From assembly GCA_015178975.1 (NCBI GenBank), contig WHVD01000036.1, forward strand, positions 310,001 through 374,000: 64,000 nt of DNA. The letters are read 5' to 3'. The DNA is from Hysterangium stoloniferum (taxonomy: Eukaryota > Basidiomycota > Agaricomycetes > Hysterangiales > Hysterangiaceae). Position numbers and translations under genes: made by a program. Under the pieces are notes generated by a model. The model had not been told where the DNA came from, made no database searches, and was given only the letters and a program-made list of their open reading frames with translations. The first letter of the stretch is position 1. Each line of letters begins with the position of its first letter. Shown one piece after another: positions 11,952 to 24,013 of this stretch.

Positions 11952-13220
11952 TGTATTTTCTGTTGATTAGACAGTTTATCTTCGTGCTATCCATGTTTCC
12001 CAGAAAACCTTCCATGTCCACTTGGATGTTCGAAGGCAGTATTTCAAATGCTCATTACATATGTATATTTACCCTCCTTTCTCGCATTGCCAAATCCACC
12101 ACCATCCTCACATTTCTGCCACAGTGTTAGGATACACACACAGGCTGGGTCTCCAGAGAAACCCACGGGATATCTGGTAGGACTTGGCTTCAGCTTATAG
12201 GCTGCGCCCTCGCTAGATCGTGTTGTCCAATTTCAAATGGATGGACGGGGATCCCGGGGAGTCCGGGCGGGGTTCGTGGGTCGTAGGTCGTAAGTCGGGT
12301 CGTGGGTCGTAAGTTGGAGGTCGTGGGTCGTGAGTTGAGTTGGTCGAGAGAGATAGATGCGCCGGAGCCCGTGGGCTCCGACTAGTGCGAGCGATGTGAA
12401 TCGAGCAAGGTTTTAGAGCGGAAAATATTATTAGATTACTGGGGGGAATCTAAGCTAATTTTCTGACTGGATTGTATGTACAACATCTGCCAGTTTATAT
12501 AGACCGTGGAATGCATGACATACCAAATCCAGTAATAATGAAATGAAACTAACAAAACATGAAACGGGAATAGTAAACACCAAATTGGTGTTAGGAACAG
12601 GACAGAATGGAGCGGAGTCCGAATCGTGACAAAGCATAACCCATAACGGGAAATGGAGCGGGAGTGGAGTCCTAAATTGTGACAGGTCATTTGACTAAAA
12701 CGGGAACGGGGCTCGATTAGAGTGGTGATGGGATTCTAAGCGGGGACCGGTGACTGATGCGTGGGACGAAGACGGACATAGACAGAGACGGAGTCCAGGG
12801 GAAGTCCGGTGACTGATATGTGTCATAATGAGGTCGAACGTAACGAGTCTTGATGTAACGGAGTCCAGGCAGGAAATCCTATAAACAGACGATTGGTGCT
12901 TGTAGCATGTGGGGGCGTACGGGTCAGTGCCCGGAGTCCGGCGGGATTGTCCGGTCGTAACACACAGCACCTATGTCAACACTGCCTTGCGAGGACTTGA
13001 ATCATTTATCCTGCACCAGTTCGTCCTCATGAGGTGGTGTTGATATAGATGCTGTGGCAGCAATGTGAGTATGGCAGTGGGTGTGGCAATGTGAGAAAGA
13101 AGGGTAAATATAAATATGTACTGAGCATTTGAAATGCTGCCTGCAAATATCCAAGTGGACATGGGAATTATGCCAGGAAACATGGATAGCGTGAAGTTCA
13201 ACTGTGTAATCAACAGCAGA
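11952..13220. repeat. Foldback (inverted-repeat) element split by a solo LTR
   Basis: About 11952-12124 is an imperfect inverted copy of about 13031-13220: 'cgtgctatccatgtttcc' on the left answers 'ggaaacatggatagcg' on the right, and likewise 'catgtccacttggat' and 'atccaagtggacatg'. If the LTR at 12125-12962 and one copy of its target duplication are removed, the left arm continues through 'cacctatgtcaacac' (12968-12982), matching 'gtgttgatatagatgctgtg' on the right, with a loop of about 50 bp. The original element was therefore a long hairpin of about 430 bp, MITE- or foldback-like. It has no coding capacity. A partial arm is also at 9290-9350. Confidence 0.75.
12125..12962 (-). mobile_element. 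Solo LTR, 838 bp, CpG-rich (relatively young)
   Basis: On the minus strand it starts TGTTACGACC and ends CCTAACA, the usual TG...CA ends of an LTR. It is flanked by the 5-bp direct repeat CACAG (12120-12124 and 12963-12967), a target-site duplication. No internal retrotransposon coding region is attached, so it is a solo LTR left by recombination. Many CpGs survive, for example 'cccggggagtccgggcgg', unlike its relative at 19207-19856. The retrotransposon superfamily cannot be fixed from the LTR alone. Confidence 0.85.
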
Positions 13221-13379
13221 TACAGGTCTGTATTATTCTCAAGAAGAGACCCTATATTGTGAGGGACTGGTTCAAGTATTCAAAGGGTTATCTTTCCTAG
13301 CTTGCAACACTTGCCAAACTTTGGTGTTGTCTGAGAGCTAACTGTCAGACACTCATCCATCCAGTGTAAAGCTCGACAG

Positions 13380-13890
13380 TGTTAGAGGGGAAAACCTGCC
13401 AGGCTCTGGACCCCATCCTACATGCACCTGACTCTCTATACCCACCAGGTTACAAATTGGAAAACCCACCAGGCTCTGGACCCTGCCCTATATGCATCCA
13501 ACCTACTATATGGTACCTAAGCACAGTCACAACCAGAGTGCCTGCCAGGACCCACCCATGTCAAGACCTGTCTACAGTATATCCAACTCTGTCTCATGCA
13601 CCAGTCACTGTACTCTGCCTGGACAATCCATCAGTTCTCTAACTGTGCTCCATTCCCATTATGGTCAAATGACCTGTCATGTTTCACACCCTGCTCCACT
13701 CCATTCTGTCCCTAACACCTAGTTTGGATATATGCTATGTTACTGGGGGAGAACTTAGTTGATTTTCTGATCAGATTGTATGTACAACATTAGCTAGACT
13801 ATATAGACTGTGGAATGTATGCAATACCAAATCTGGTAATAATGAATATCAAAACAAGTAATCACGAAACAAGACTAGTAAACACCCACT
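13380..13890 (+). mobile_element. Rearranged LTR copy of the same family, old
   Basis: From 13380 (TGTTAGAGG, preceded by GACAG) to about 13722 the sequence is a decayed plus-strand copy of the solo-LTR family at 12125 and 19207. From about 13738 to 13890 it matches the same family in the opposite orientation ('gattgtatgtacaacat', 'accaaatctggtaataatga'). The two halves meet head to head, so the copy is an inverted rearrangement or two abutting fragments. CpG is almost absent. Treated as a broken fossil. Confidence 0.65.
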
Positions 13891-14159
13891 CAATTACCAC
13901 CTCTCATCTTTGAAGCACAATGCTATCAACCTTGTCAGAGCCTACAGGCTCTCCGACTGTCCTCCTGACCTATCAACTACCCCTGGACTCCCCAGGTTTC
14001 CCATTTACCAGTTTGAAATTGGACACTACTATCTTGCAAGGGTGCAGCCTATATGTTGAAGCCAAGTCCTACTGGATTATCCATGAGTTTCTCCAGAAAC
14101 CCTCTGTGAGCCTGCATGACCCTTACACACAGTGTGAACACAGTATGATATGTCCCAAG

Positions 14160-15072
14160 TCATGTCTTGGAAATCTCACCTCCACAACTGGCTGCCGTCC
14201 AATGGATAATTGTGCAACAGGAAGTGGAAGTGGAGGGATGGCTGCAGGATCTGGAATGACTGGGGGTAGGGGCAGGTGGGGCAATAGCTGGGGGTGGCGC
14301 AAGTGGGAGAATAACTGGGGGTGGAGGAATGGCTGGGGGTGGGGCCAACTGTGATGGTTGCTGGCCATTTGCTGCTGGATGAACAGGTGGATGGTGATGC
14401 TGTGGTGGTGCCAACTTCAACATGAGTGCCTGTGCCTGGGGTGGTGGAACTGCATTAATAGATGGATGACCATGGTGCAGTGGTGTAGATGGATGACCAA
14501 GCTGTGAATGGGGTGCTGACTGGAAAATTGATAGCTGCAGTTGAGCAGGTTGCTGTAATGGTGGATGATTCTGAATCTGAGCAGCTGAATTTGCCTGTGC
14601 ATGATGCCATTCAGCAGGTTGTTGTAATAGTGGCAAAGCAGCCAACTGAGCATGCAAAGCAGCCACTGCAGCAGAATCAACTCTAGACTGGATAAATTGA
14701 TCTGCAGGTGCTAATTGGGCATTTGGGGCCTGTGGTTGAACAGGTACATTTGCTGTTTGATGACCCTGCTGAAGAGGTTGTAATGGTAGCAAATTTGTAT
14801 ACTGATCCTATAATGCTGCCATGGCACTCCCCACTTGGGGTGCAGGAGGAATTACACCTTGCTGAGGCAACTGTGGTTGTGGAGCAGCCACAAATGGATC
14901 ATCAGATGGACCCACAACAACAGAGGCAGGTGGGAATGGTTGAGGAGGGAGTGGTACATCATAATGAGCCACAGCTGAATGTCAATGGCAGTCATATGGG
15001 GATGTCATCTGCAAGTGTGCCCTATGCCAGTTCCACTCCTCCTCCCAATCACACTCAGGGGTTTGATCCATA
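14160..15072 (-). pseudogene. Pro/Gln/His/Ala-rich ORF, unknown, probably transposon-derived
   Basis: A minus-strand frame begins at an ATG at 15072 (MDQTPECDWEEEWNWHRAHL) and can be followed to 14160 with two in-frame stops; the longest open piece is 210 codons (14160-14792). It is low-complexity: many Pro, Gln, His and Ala residues, repeated PPPAIPPPP-like and LQQPA motifs. I recognise no domain. It lies in a CpG-poor block of transposon debris, so it may be the disordered N-terminal part of a transposon protein; a decayed host gene is the alternative. Plus-strand frames overlapping it look like shadows. Confidence 0.45.
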
Positions 15073-15839
15073 ATAGTAGAAGAATGCACTCAAGAAACAA
15101 ATATATCACAAAGAGCACAATATATGGCTTATCTGGAACCCAGCCAAGTTCCCACCATTTGGAATGCCAAACTGGGAAATCACTGAAAGACAGTGCTAAA
15201 ATCAGAAGGCTTATATACATATGACTCCTCAGGCAAATGTACAAATAAAAAGATTGATGCATGTGACCCAAGTTGAGCCCCTTGCACTGCTGAATGAGAG
15301 AGGTACTTGGCAACAGCAAACAGAGGCTGTGCAAGCATACTTCACACACAATAGGCTTGGTCAACTGGTATGGTACACTTCCATCAATTGGCAAGGACAT
15401 CAATGCAAACACAAACCAAAAATTGAGCCAAGGTTGGCACACGAAGCAGCAGCAGCAGACATGGAAAACCTATAAAAGAGTGTGAAGGTACGGGGCCAGT
15501 GGATGGCCAAATTGTAACTGTAAAATAATATATTTAATTATTACAAATGCAAACTTAAATACAATTAAATAGAGGCCTCACCACACCTTGGTATGGACCC
15601 AACTACTTTGATAAACACTCCAGAGGCTCCAGAGGCTAGCCACCTACAATGCAAAGAGCACAGAGCTGGGAGAGGGAGAGGGGAAGGGAGACAGTGTGGC
15701 AGCCTCAAGGCCCTACAGCAGGCTTCCAGTCTTCCTGCACCTATGGCTGAAAATGCTCCCACAGTTTTTCAAAATACTTCCACACATAACAAGCCCAAGG
15801 TTTCACTCTGTGGATCATCCTCTAGAATCTGAAGATTTT

Positions 15840-16300
15840 ACTCTGGGTGACTGCCTCTATATACTGGCTCATCCATCAGTTAATACACAAAATCTCAAGA
15901 TGATATGTTGAGATGTAATGTGTGAGCACCCCTCTAAGCTGCATATTATGTGCTGTGTATCTTCCCTAAGCATCACAAGAATCCTCTCTGTGTAACTCAC
16001 TCCCAAATCTGAATATCATACACTGTGTCTATTGCAAGAATGTCAATAACCACCACTGTGTGATCACATCCATTTTATCATGCACTATGTATCTACCCTA
16101 GGAATCTCAGGAATCATATCAGTGTGGGCACCCACATAGTCTGTATATCATGTCCTGTGTATGTACACTAAGAATCTCAAGAATTACCTTTGTGTGAATG
16201 CCGCTATAATCTGCATATCACTTACTGTGTATCTACTCTAACAATCTCAAGAATCACCTCTGTATGAACATCCTAAATACTGACCCATGTCCATCAGTTA
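15840..16300 (+). repeat. Degenerate satellite, about 65-75 bp unit, about five copies
   Basis: Units share 'atatcatgtcctgtgtatg' followed by 'ctaagaatctcaagaat' and then a segment like 'cacctctgtgtga'; copies can be seen near 15940, 16010, 16075, 16140 and 16210. They are well diverged and CpG-poor, so the array is old. A lone related unit is at about 690-715. Confidence 0.65.
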
Positions 16301-16419
16301 TTACAGAGAATCCTAAGATGACTTATAGCATATAGCCCTCCCAAGGCATAATGGTTGCACGGTATTATGTATATTCCAGATTCTACTTCACGAACAGTAT
16401 GAAGTTATTTGCTGGAATA

Positions 16420-17100
16420 AAGTTAATGAGGAACACGCCATAGGTACCACTGAATAGGTAATAATGAGGCGGAAAGGTGCAACGTATGCAAAATAGGAAG
16501 CGCAGGAGAGAAACACGGCGTTCAAGGGATTAAAATATTCGAAATCCGTGGGCTCCGTTCATTTTATTTCTCTAATATTGTGAGATCTAATTTTTCCTCT
16601 ACATTTACCCTCACAGTAGAACCACTCAGGGTATCTCACAGAACGGACAACACCACCTGCTATCAGTGTTGGTATTCGAAAGCTTGGCGAACGCATTCCG
16701 AGATGTATGCCCCTCCCGGCCAGCGTGTGTAAGTTCACTTCTTATCACCGGAAACGCTGGCCATGAATGCTTGCTAGCTCTTCGGCGTGACTTAATAGAA
16801 ACCTTTAGCCACCTTTTCAAATGGGGACAGGCATCGGGATGTGCCTTGGCAGAACATCCTCCGTGTACCCAACTCAAAGGACGATCTTGTCTGTCCGATT
16901 CATCATCGTGTTCATGAATGGCGTATAGTGGATTTTTTATCTTACGGTGAAATCCTCTCTTGATGAGGGGTTGTTGCTTAGTTGGAACACCCGTTTCTTA
17001 TAAGATATGTGTTGAAAGCTGGAGTATAATGTTGGGGATGTCAACTAGGAAGGTTATGATTGCGGTGGTGATGGTCGCAATGATGAGTGGTAAATGGTGG
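16420..17100 (+). pseudogene. C-terminal fragment of the basidiomycete-type protein kinase family
   Basis: This is a diverged inverted copy of the 3' half of the kinase locus at 34990-35660. Matching landmarks in order are 'acacggcgttcaa', 'cgtgggctccgttcattttat', a coding piece with VLVFESL and FRDVCP (counterpart VLVLEKL...RIPKCVP), then LIETFSHLFKWG (counterpart LVETFSHLCQMG), 'cgtgttcatgaatggcgta' and a repeated GGTGATGATGG tail. The P-loop half is missing. The catalytic HRD-N loop is not readable in one frame (CALAEHPPC instead), so it is a dead fragment. It marks a third member of the kinase family in this window. Confidence 0.75.
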
Positions 17101-18660
17101 TGATGATGAGAGCATTTCACGAATACAATGTCCAGTAACACTACTTTTAGAAGTCCTTAGCAGTCAGCTCTCCTAAACCTTTTTACTGGATTGACCACGG
17201 ATGTCGACTATTCACCAGCTCCGCACTTGGAATTTTCGTTACCAAGGCAATCCATTGAATCAATTGGACATAAATTGTCAGGACATATATATTAATTGTA
17301 AATGTCGCATTTGGGTTCAGCAGTCTTGGTGGTTGATTCCGAGCTGTCGCCTCCAATGTGCCTCAAGGTGTTCTGGACTTCTATCAGCCCTCTGAAAGCT
17401 TCCATCATTCTGGGCACATCACTCTCCGAGCATTTCGGGTTGGATTTAAAAGAAAAGAAAAGACTTGATTCTGATATTCTAAATGGAGATGACCGTTTAG
17501 GAAATTGCCGTCAAAGGAACAGACACGTTGGCTAGATCTGACCTCAACTATTAACCTTCCCGAATTGCTACAACCTTGGTGTGCCTCGTGGAGTATGTCC
17601 GTGGAGCGGTTACGAAGCAGTGGAAAGGTTAGATTGTTGTCGGCGCAGGCATGTATTTTCTTTCTTGGCATATTGTAGTACTAGCGTAGAGCTCAGGATC
17701 ACGCTGAAATGAAGTGAATTAATCGTATGCTCCCACCATGTGATACAACTCAATGCAATGGGGAACTTCTTGCGCAATCGTGTGGGAAGGCGAATGCAGA
17801 CGCCTTTCTGCACTTCATTTTGCTGTTCTGAAAGACCTCAACGGGACAGATGTTACCCCACAATCAGGACCTGTAATCCCAGCCACATAAAATAGAATTG
17901 CATTGCCAGACAAATGCGGGCTTAATAGTACTCGCGTCACCACATATCAAATATGCACAGGGTAAGCTATCTTCCCTACAAGAAGAATCTGTCAATTATT
18001 CGGGGGCCGAATATGTACCCCGCTACACCGTATGTACTCGGACGGTGCATGTGGGTCTTCGGTTGATAATCTGCCGAATGGACCAACAGAGATTGATTGC
18101 ATTCAGCACACAGCCACTTCAAGGGATTCAACAAATGATCACTCTTGTATGTCGGTTAACCGAAATCTTCGTGTGTGTTTTTCATAGGCCTTATTGCCAT
18201 TGGCGCTTGCAGGCTCATTCAAGCGCAGTTGGAGTCACACCGGTGGAAAGCATACATACCGCATCCAATCTATTATATTTATCGACCTTCCAAATCCTAT
18301 TTATAATACACAATCGACGGAATGTTGACAATAGAACACCGTGTGTTGAGGGAAAGCAATGTCCCCAAGTTGATATACAGTGGTACAATTTGTAAAATCG
18401 ATTCCAATACTCGCGCGGGAGTCGCACCCAGATTAATAAAAACTTGTCAGCTCGGAACCGAACGGTTTCAGCGAGGAAAAATGCTGAATAGAATGAATAG
18501 CAAATATCAGCGTTGGTAAAACACGTGGCAGCAAGACGCTGGAACCTAATTGGACCCAGTGATTCAATTTGAAAAAGGTTTTCAATTAACGCCAAAGCTT
18601 GCCTTACAGTGTGCCCGTAATGAGGAATTGATAGTTGTATTAATATAGGCTCGATGTGCA
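17100..18660. other. Normal-CpG region, unassigned ORFs
   Basis: ORFs at 17405-17671 (-), 17898-18395 (+) and 18215-18670 (-) have no recognisable domains. The last is the longest (151 codons, MLTLHIEPILIQLSIPHYGH at its start) and overlaps the plus-strand ORF, so at most one can be real. I see no intron pattern to extend any of them. The region may hold a decayed host gene. Confidence 0.3.
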
Positions 18661-18954
18661 AAGTCAGCATCTCACACTGTCAGTCTCTATGACTGTTGTT
18701 CACTGTCTGGATAGCCATTGACAGTTCCAGCCGGTTCAAATAAATCATTCCCAGACTTTCCATTCCCCAATGGTTTAAACTCTCAAAAGGTAACAGTACA
18801 CCATATAAATACTTAGTGTGGTTGATTAATATTAAAGTTGTGGGGCAGGAGGGTTTGTGATACAGCAGAGCAAGGTGATGAACAGAATGACAGGTGCAAA
18901 GCTGTGACTCAACATGCTATGAGTATTATGCTTATTTCCTAGTTCTCAAAGTGA

Positions 18955-19206
18955 ATGAAGGCAAATAATTGTTTTATACCTAAATGCTATTCCAACAGTA
19001 CATTAGTGGATGCATGGCCAGTGACAACAGAGCAGAGTAGGTTGAGATATTTGAGGGACAATCAACCAGGGCTACATGAAGATCTCTACAACCAGGGCAT
19101 TAATGCATTTACGAGGGAGGATACTGATATAAATGCCAAATATTTTAGTCAGAAGATTATCCTCCCTGCTACCTTTACTGGAGGCTCAAGAGATATGAGG
19201 CAAGAC
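18955..19206 (+). mobile_element. Helitron helicase-like (Rep-side) fragment
   Basis: The frame reads LRYLRDNQPGLHEDLYNQGI, then a Lys-Tyr-Phe-Ser-Gln segment and IILPATFTGGSRDMRQ. The pattern (RxxxIRxNQxxLRxxLYxG ... ILPxxFxGGxRxMxQ) is the conserved region preceding the Rep catalytic part in Helitron proteins. The frame ends where a solo LTR is inserted at 19207, and no convincing continuation is seen beyond that LTR. CpG-poor and old. Confidence 0.65.
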
Positions 19207-19856
19207 TGTTAAGAGTCATGCATGGAGCTTATTGGAGGGTTTCCAGAGAAACCCATGGGAAAGCCGGTAGGACGTGGCTTCAGCTTATGTATAGGCTGCA
19301 CCCTCACACGATCATCTTGTCCAATTTCAACTGGGTGGACAGGAATCCTAGGGAGTCCAGGAGGGGTTTGTGGGTTGAGAGGTCAGGGAGTTGAGATAGA
19401 TAGGTTGGAGGTCAGGTGATAGATGGGTTGGAGGTTGAGTGATAGATAGGTTGGAGCCCATGGGCTCTGATGAGGTAAAGTGGCATGTTTCAAAGAGGAG
19501 TTTAGAGTAGAAAATGTACTTGAGATTACTGGGGGAATCTAAGCTGATTTTCTGACTGGATTGTATGTACAACATCTGCCAGACTCTATAGACTGTGGAA
19601 TGTATAACATACCAAATCCAGTAATAATGAAAACTAAACTAGCAAACATGAGACAAGATAAGTAAACACCAAACTTGGTGTTAGGAATGGAATGAAGTGG
19701 AGCAGAGTCTGAATCGTGACAGATCATAAAATTATAATGGGAATGGGGCTCATTTAGAGAGCTGATGGGTTTTCCGAGCAGAGTCCAGTGACTGGTGTGT
19801 GGGACAGGGTCAGAGATAGACAGGAGTGGAGTCTGGCGGGATTTCCGGTCATACCA
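19207..19856 (-). mobile_element. Solo LTR, 650 bp, CpG-depleted (old relative of the 12.1-kb LTR)
   Basis: It starts TGTTAAGAG and ends GGTCATACCA on the plus strand (TG...CA), with a 5-bp duplication AAGAC at 19202-19206 and 19857-19861. It aligns along most of its length with the LTR at 12125-12962 but has lost most CpGs: 'cctagggagtccaggagg' stands against 'cccggggagtccgggcgg' there. It is inserted at the end of a Helitron fragment. Confidence 0.85.
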
Positions 19857-19861
19857 AAGAC

Positions 19862-20960
19862 TGTAAAACTCAATACAGAGAAATAGAATGATACAAAACA
19901 TGGCAGAATTCCAAAATAGAATAAAAAACAATGGTCAAGGAGTGAGATGTAGAAAATAAGTAATGGATCAACAAATGATGAATATACAGATTACACAAAA
20001 TAATAGTAATTCAAAGGAAAAGTGAATCCCACAAATAAATGAGACAAAAATTAGCAGAGAGCCATTGGAATGGAAATAGAAGAGTGTGACCCAGAAAGGA
20101 ATTAGTTTGAGTATGAGTTGTCAGCACACCATCATTGGAGATGCTGGTGTCAGAGGCACCAGATGGCAGGTTGCCAGAAAGGTGAAGGGTTTGAAAGAAT
20201 ATTATTTGACAGATCAATTTGAGAGTCTTGTTGATGCTGAATTGCACAGATATTGGATGATCATGTTTGCAAGTACTCAAAGACCAAGATTATCAGCATC
20301 TGGTATATATCAGCATCCATGAAGTCATCCCAAAACTTGCAGATTTTTGGAATTATCAAGGTATGCCTTTACAACTTTGTGACAGGGTCTAAAGAGTGTG
20401 TGGAGAGAATATCTCGATGTAGCTTTCAATATTCAAAACCCCTTGAGGCTATAGGGATTGATTAAATTATATGCAGTTCTATAATGAAAATAGGAGTGAT
20501 GTGGTCAATCACTTATTAAGAGCTCCTGTACCTATAATGAGTGATCTACAGGACATATGGGTAACGTACATGAAGACCATAACTATTCGACAAACTTTGA
20601 CGTACTACGTGGCAACGAACCATAATAGTGGCTCTTACGTTAATTAAGTAATAAATAGGTTGTGTTCTAGCTGATAAGTACTGAAAATCAACAGTAATCT
20701 CATCGAAACACAAGGTTCAGGTACAAGAAGCCTGGACGGTGAAGGAAGTCCCTAGTGGGACAAGTTACATTTCCAATAGTATCACATGCATCCTATCGGG
20801 TAGATATCTCTGGCTGCGATTGAATATACGTGCATGGGGATGTCTTACATGTCAGCTGATAATAATCCCGATAGAGTATGACTGAATGCGAAACAAGGAG
20901 TAATGATTAATTCCTTTCAACTGCTCAAATACGAAGACAGCAACACCCATAGATTGAACA
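19862..20960. other. Transposon debris grading into host DNA, no gene
   Basis: CpG is scarce to about 20510 and normal afterwards. An ORF at 20086-20322 (+) has no domain known to me. Nothing else is supported. Confidence 0.4.
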
Positions 20961-20969
20961 TATACTACT

Positions 20970-22285
20970 ATGTACAGACCACGCACTCAGCAAGGACATC
21001 GCAGCGGGGGGGGATTGGGCAGACGTCAAGTTCAACCACAAGAACAGCAACTAGTACTGCAGACCCAACCACTGCAGCAGGGTGTCAGTATATTATACCT
21101 TCCCCACCTTCTTTATTCCTCCACGCTGGAACATTTGAAGGCAGACAAAAAGCCTACAGGTTGGCCACGCGAATTTCCATTCCCAAACCCAGCCAGTGGA
21201 CCAGTCCCTGCGATGCTGCGATGTATAGAGTTATATGCTGCGGCTCTCAAAACGGACCCATCATCTCACACTGAAACAGGTAAAGGCGTAATGAAGCTCT
21301 CGAAAAAGCTCCAACTAGCTTTCATCAAACGCGTCAACATGTTATGTGATTACCTTGTTGAGTATAGTAAACCAGATGGCAATGTTCCTTGGCCGATTAG
21401 AAACCAGCGTCGCCCGGATATAGTGCCGCAACAATTCAACAGTTGGAAAGTGGGCTCGCTGTACGGAGAGGGAGCCCCAAACCTTCAACAGCAAGCTGAT
21501 GCTATCAACAGACTGTCCTCATGGTTCGAATGGCATCATCAAAGACAACCTCCAGAAATGACAAGCGAGCCTTCAGTGCAGGATGAAGTATTCACTCAAT
21601 TGTTGAACCCATTGAGTTTGCTAATGCAGGTCAGACATGAAATTTGTTATGTATCCAAAGCTATCGGTACCACTAAATAATAATCAGACCAGATACAACA
21701 ACAAAAACGACAACAATATTGATAGGATTTTTTATCCTCAATGGGGTCGCAGTTGTGCTGCCAGAGCGGGGAATAAGGCTGCTATCCCAGACTTCGTCTT
21801 GAATGGAACCCCTGTGGCAGGGTCGCAATGTGTGGTCCTAGAAGTGAAGACTTGGTGGGGTTACAACTTTAATGAGTTATTTACCAAAACTACGGCCGCG
21901 CCAAACCGAAACGCCGTGGCTCCGGCGCCGGAGCCTTCAGATGGAGGGAGGAGAACGGAATGACCAAATTGGTTAGACAGGTAAGACTTGTACACAAAAT
22001 AAACCTAACACTTGAAAATATTTTACATGGCAGCTCTGGGGACAGCTTGGTTTCAATAATTGCCGTTGGGGTATTTGTACCAACGGAGCTCAGATCTTTG
22101 TTTTTCATAAGCCAAGCGACACCATGCTCTGTATATCATCCATCATGAAGTGGACGGATCCCTCTGTCCACCAAGTCCTTATTGGCCTGTGCTTTGCTGC
22201 TTGGGATGAAAAGACATATAACTTGAATGGCGTCATGACTCCTTTTTTTACTCATTCGTCTACTTGGGATACGAATTGGTCCTAA
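20970..22285 (+). CDS. PD-(D/E)XK nuclease-like family protein, copy 1
   Basis: Exon 1 (20970-21629, 220 codons) starts MYRPRTQQGHRSGGG with a Gln/Arg-rich disordered segment, then a helical region (LKADKKPTGWPREFPFPNP, CDYLVEYSKPDGNVPWPI). A 58-bp intron (21630-21687, GTCAGA...ATCAG) leads in phase 0 to exon 2, which carries IPDFVLN and, about 15 residues on, VVLEVKTWW. Asp255 and Glu272-x-Lys274 fit the PD-(D/E)XK nuclease signature. A 53-bp intron (21981-22033, GTAAGA...GGCAG) precedes the last exon, LWGQLGFNNCRWGICTNGAQ, then IFVFHK and a stop at 22285. The frame of exon 2 is not simply continuous over its last part, so there may be another small intron or damage; I leave that open. Similar Agaricomycete proteins join such a domain to kinase-like domains. 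Nuclease activity is inference from the motif only; a non-catalytic role is possible. Confidence 0.6.
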
Positions 22286-24010
22286 GCCATCGTTTCTTTA
22301 TCGCGTGTGTATTTATCCTTTCACAAATCTTTTCCCAAGTGTCTTTGAGTAGTGTGTCCCATTGTGGCTCAATCCCTAGTAATATGAGTTCTACCACAGT
22401 ATCAACTTTGCATGGACAGCGATCTCCTCCAGATGCACAATGCAGTACGCCGGCTATTCTCATTCGGAATATTTATATCGGAAGGGTTCTAGAGTGGTAA
22501 AATTAGATTTCAAGTAAAACACAAGACAAAGGTCTGGAAGAAATCAAAAAGATGAGAATAACGATGGATCAACTCAACGACACTGAGTCCATTGAGTCTT
22601 ACAAAACTTGACGTAGCTTAAAGGAAAGGATCATATTGGAAGGATTTTTAAAATAAAAATTACAAAAATGACCCAGATCGTCATTTCTTTCTCTGCAACG
22701 AATATATGTAAATCCACAACAATAAAAGAAATTGATGGGTTCTATGAAATATGGCAGACATGAAAATCAGACGGTTCCAGACCCCAAATCTATACTTCTC
22801 CTGTGCCGTTTCGTGACATGTTAGAATTCTGCTGCATTTGACTGACAAAAATTAAATAACGAGACAGTCATAACACTGGCAGCACTGCATTCCTCACGAA
22901 CTCGAGTATTATAGCAGCGGTAGCACGCAACTCGTGCACTGTGACCTTTAATTTTTTGTCATGCATTCCTTCTGAGTTCAACAGCATAGTCCATGCAAAG
23001 GAGAATCGATGCACTATTTGTTTCTGAATAACGGGGAATTACGAGGCACATACCGGTCCAAGGTCCTGATTCATAACCAACAGAAACTTCTATGTTGTGT
23101 TTTTCGTTGTTTGTGTCACTGAGTCCATGAAGGAGTTATGGAAATTTAATCGTGTTTGTTCACAGTCAACAGTAAGGAAATATTTATTTAACTGTAGTAT
23201 TATTTCTCCGAAGATTTATAGATGGAACAAAAAAAATTATCAGGTCAAACTAATATATGTATACCTGTGCGGGAACAGCGGTCAGACGTTAAAACAGAGA
23301 GCGCAAGTTCGAAATCGAAGTCATCAAGGGGTGGCAGTCATGGAAGGAACATGTGAATGACGGTGTTGTTACAATACACTTTGCAGGAGGTTTCGGATTA
23401 ATGACTGTAACTGGCAACGTTGAAATTTGGATATAAGTCTCGGCGGTCAATCTAAAACACCCTGCCGTGCCGATGGCGTACTCTTGTGTAGCTGGATCCT
23501 CAGGATCTGTGGTGGCCACAAACTAATGGCTACAGGGGCATGGATATAGAATCCAATGTAACATCAGAGTGTGGATGATTAAATAAATAGACCAGGGAAT
23601 TACTTAGGCCAATAAAGGGGCAGGAAATGGTGGGATGGTGTGAAAAAGAAAATTACTCAAGGGAAGGCTGAGCAATACCTCCCACTCAGATGATGGTAGC
23701 AAGAGACACAGGCGGCAGGTGCTGGCTCCACGATGGCGGAGCTTAAAAGAGTTCCATTACAAAGGACACGGTATAATGAAATTAGTCCGTTCCAGTCAAC
23801 ACAACGACGCGTTGGGTCTGACATCGAAGTATCTTCATAGACGCCCTGCAATCCGGCGCCAATGAATATATTACATCATAGGCGCTGCTTCGTTTTCTAA
23901 GCTCACACGGTACGTGATGTGAAACCGAAATTTGAAGTGCTTTAGAAAAGGTATTCAACATACGAAGCGGCTTGTGTTTCCTCCAAACAACTTATATCAT
24001 AATTGCCATA
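22286..24010. other. Host-like DNA, only small unassigned ORFs
   Basis: Small ORFs at 22260-22463 (-), 23289-23519 (-) and 23657-23851 (-) have no recognisable domain. The first overlaps the 3' end of the nuclease-like gene on the opposite strand. No promoter or RNA gene could be identified. Confidence 0.35.
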
Positions 24011-24013
24011 CGT

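Noticed and set aside
15005-15442. Hydrophobic minus-strand ORF of 145 codons resembling a membrane protein
   Set aside because: It spans the start of the Pro/Gln-rich frame and lies in transposon debris; its hydrophobicity follows from base composition.
15840-16300. CRISPR-like array
   Set aside because: Repeats are degenerate, lack unique spacers of even length, and the genome is eukaryotic.
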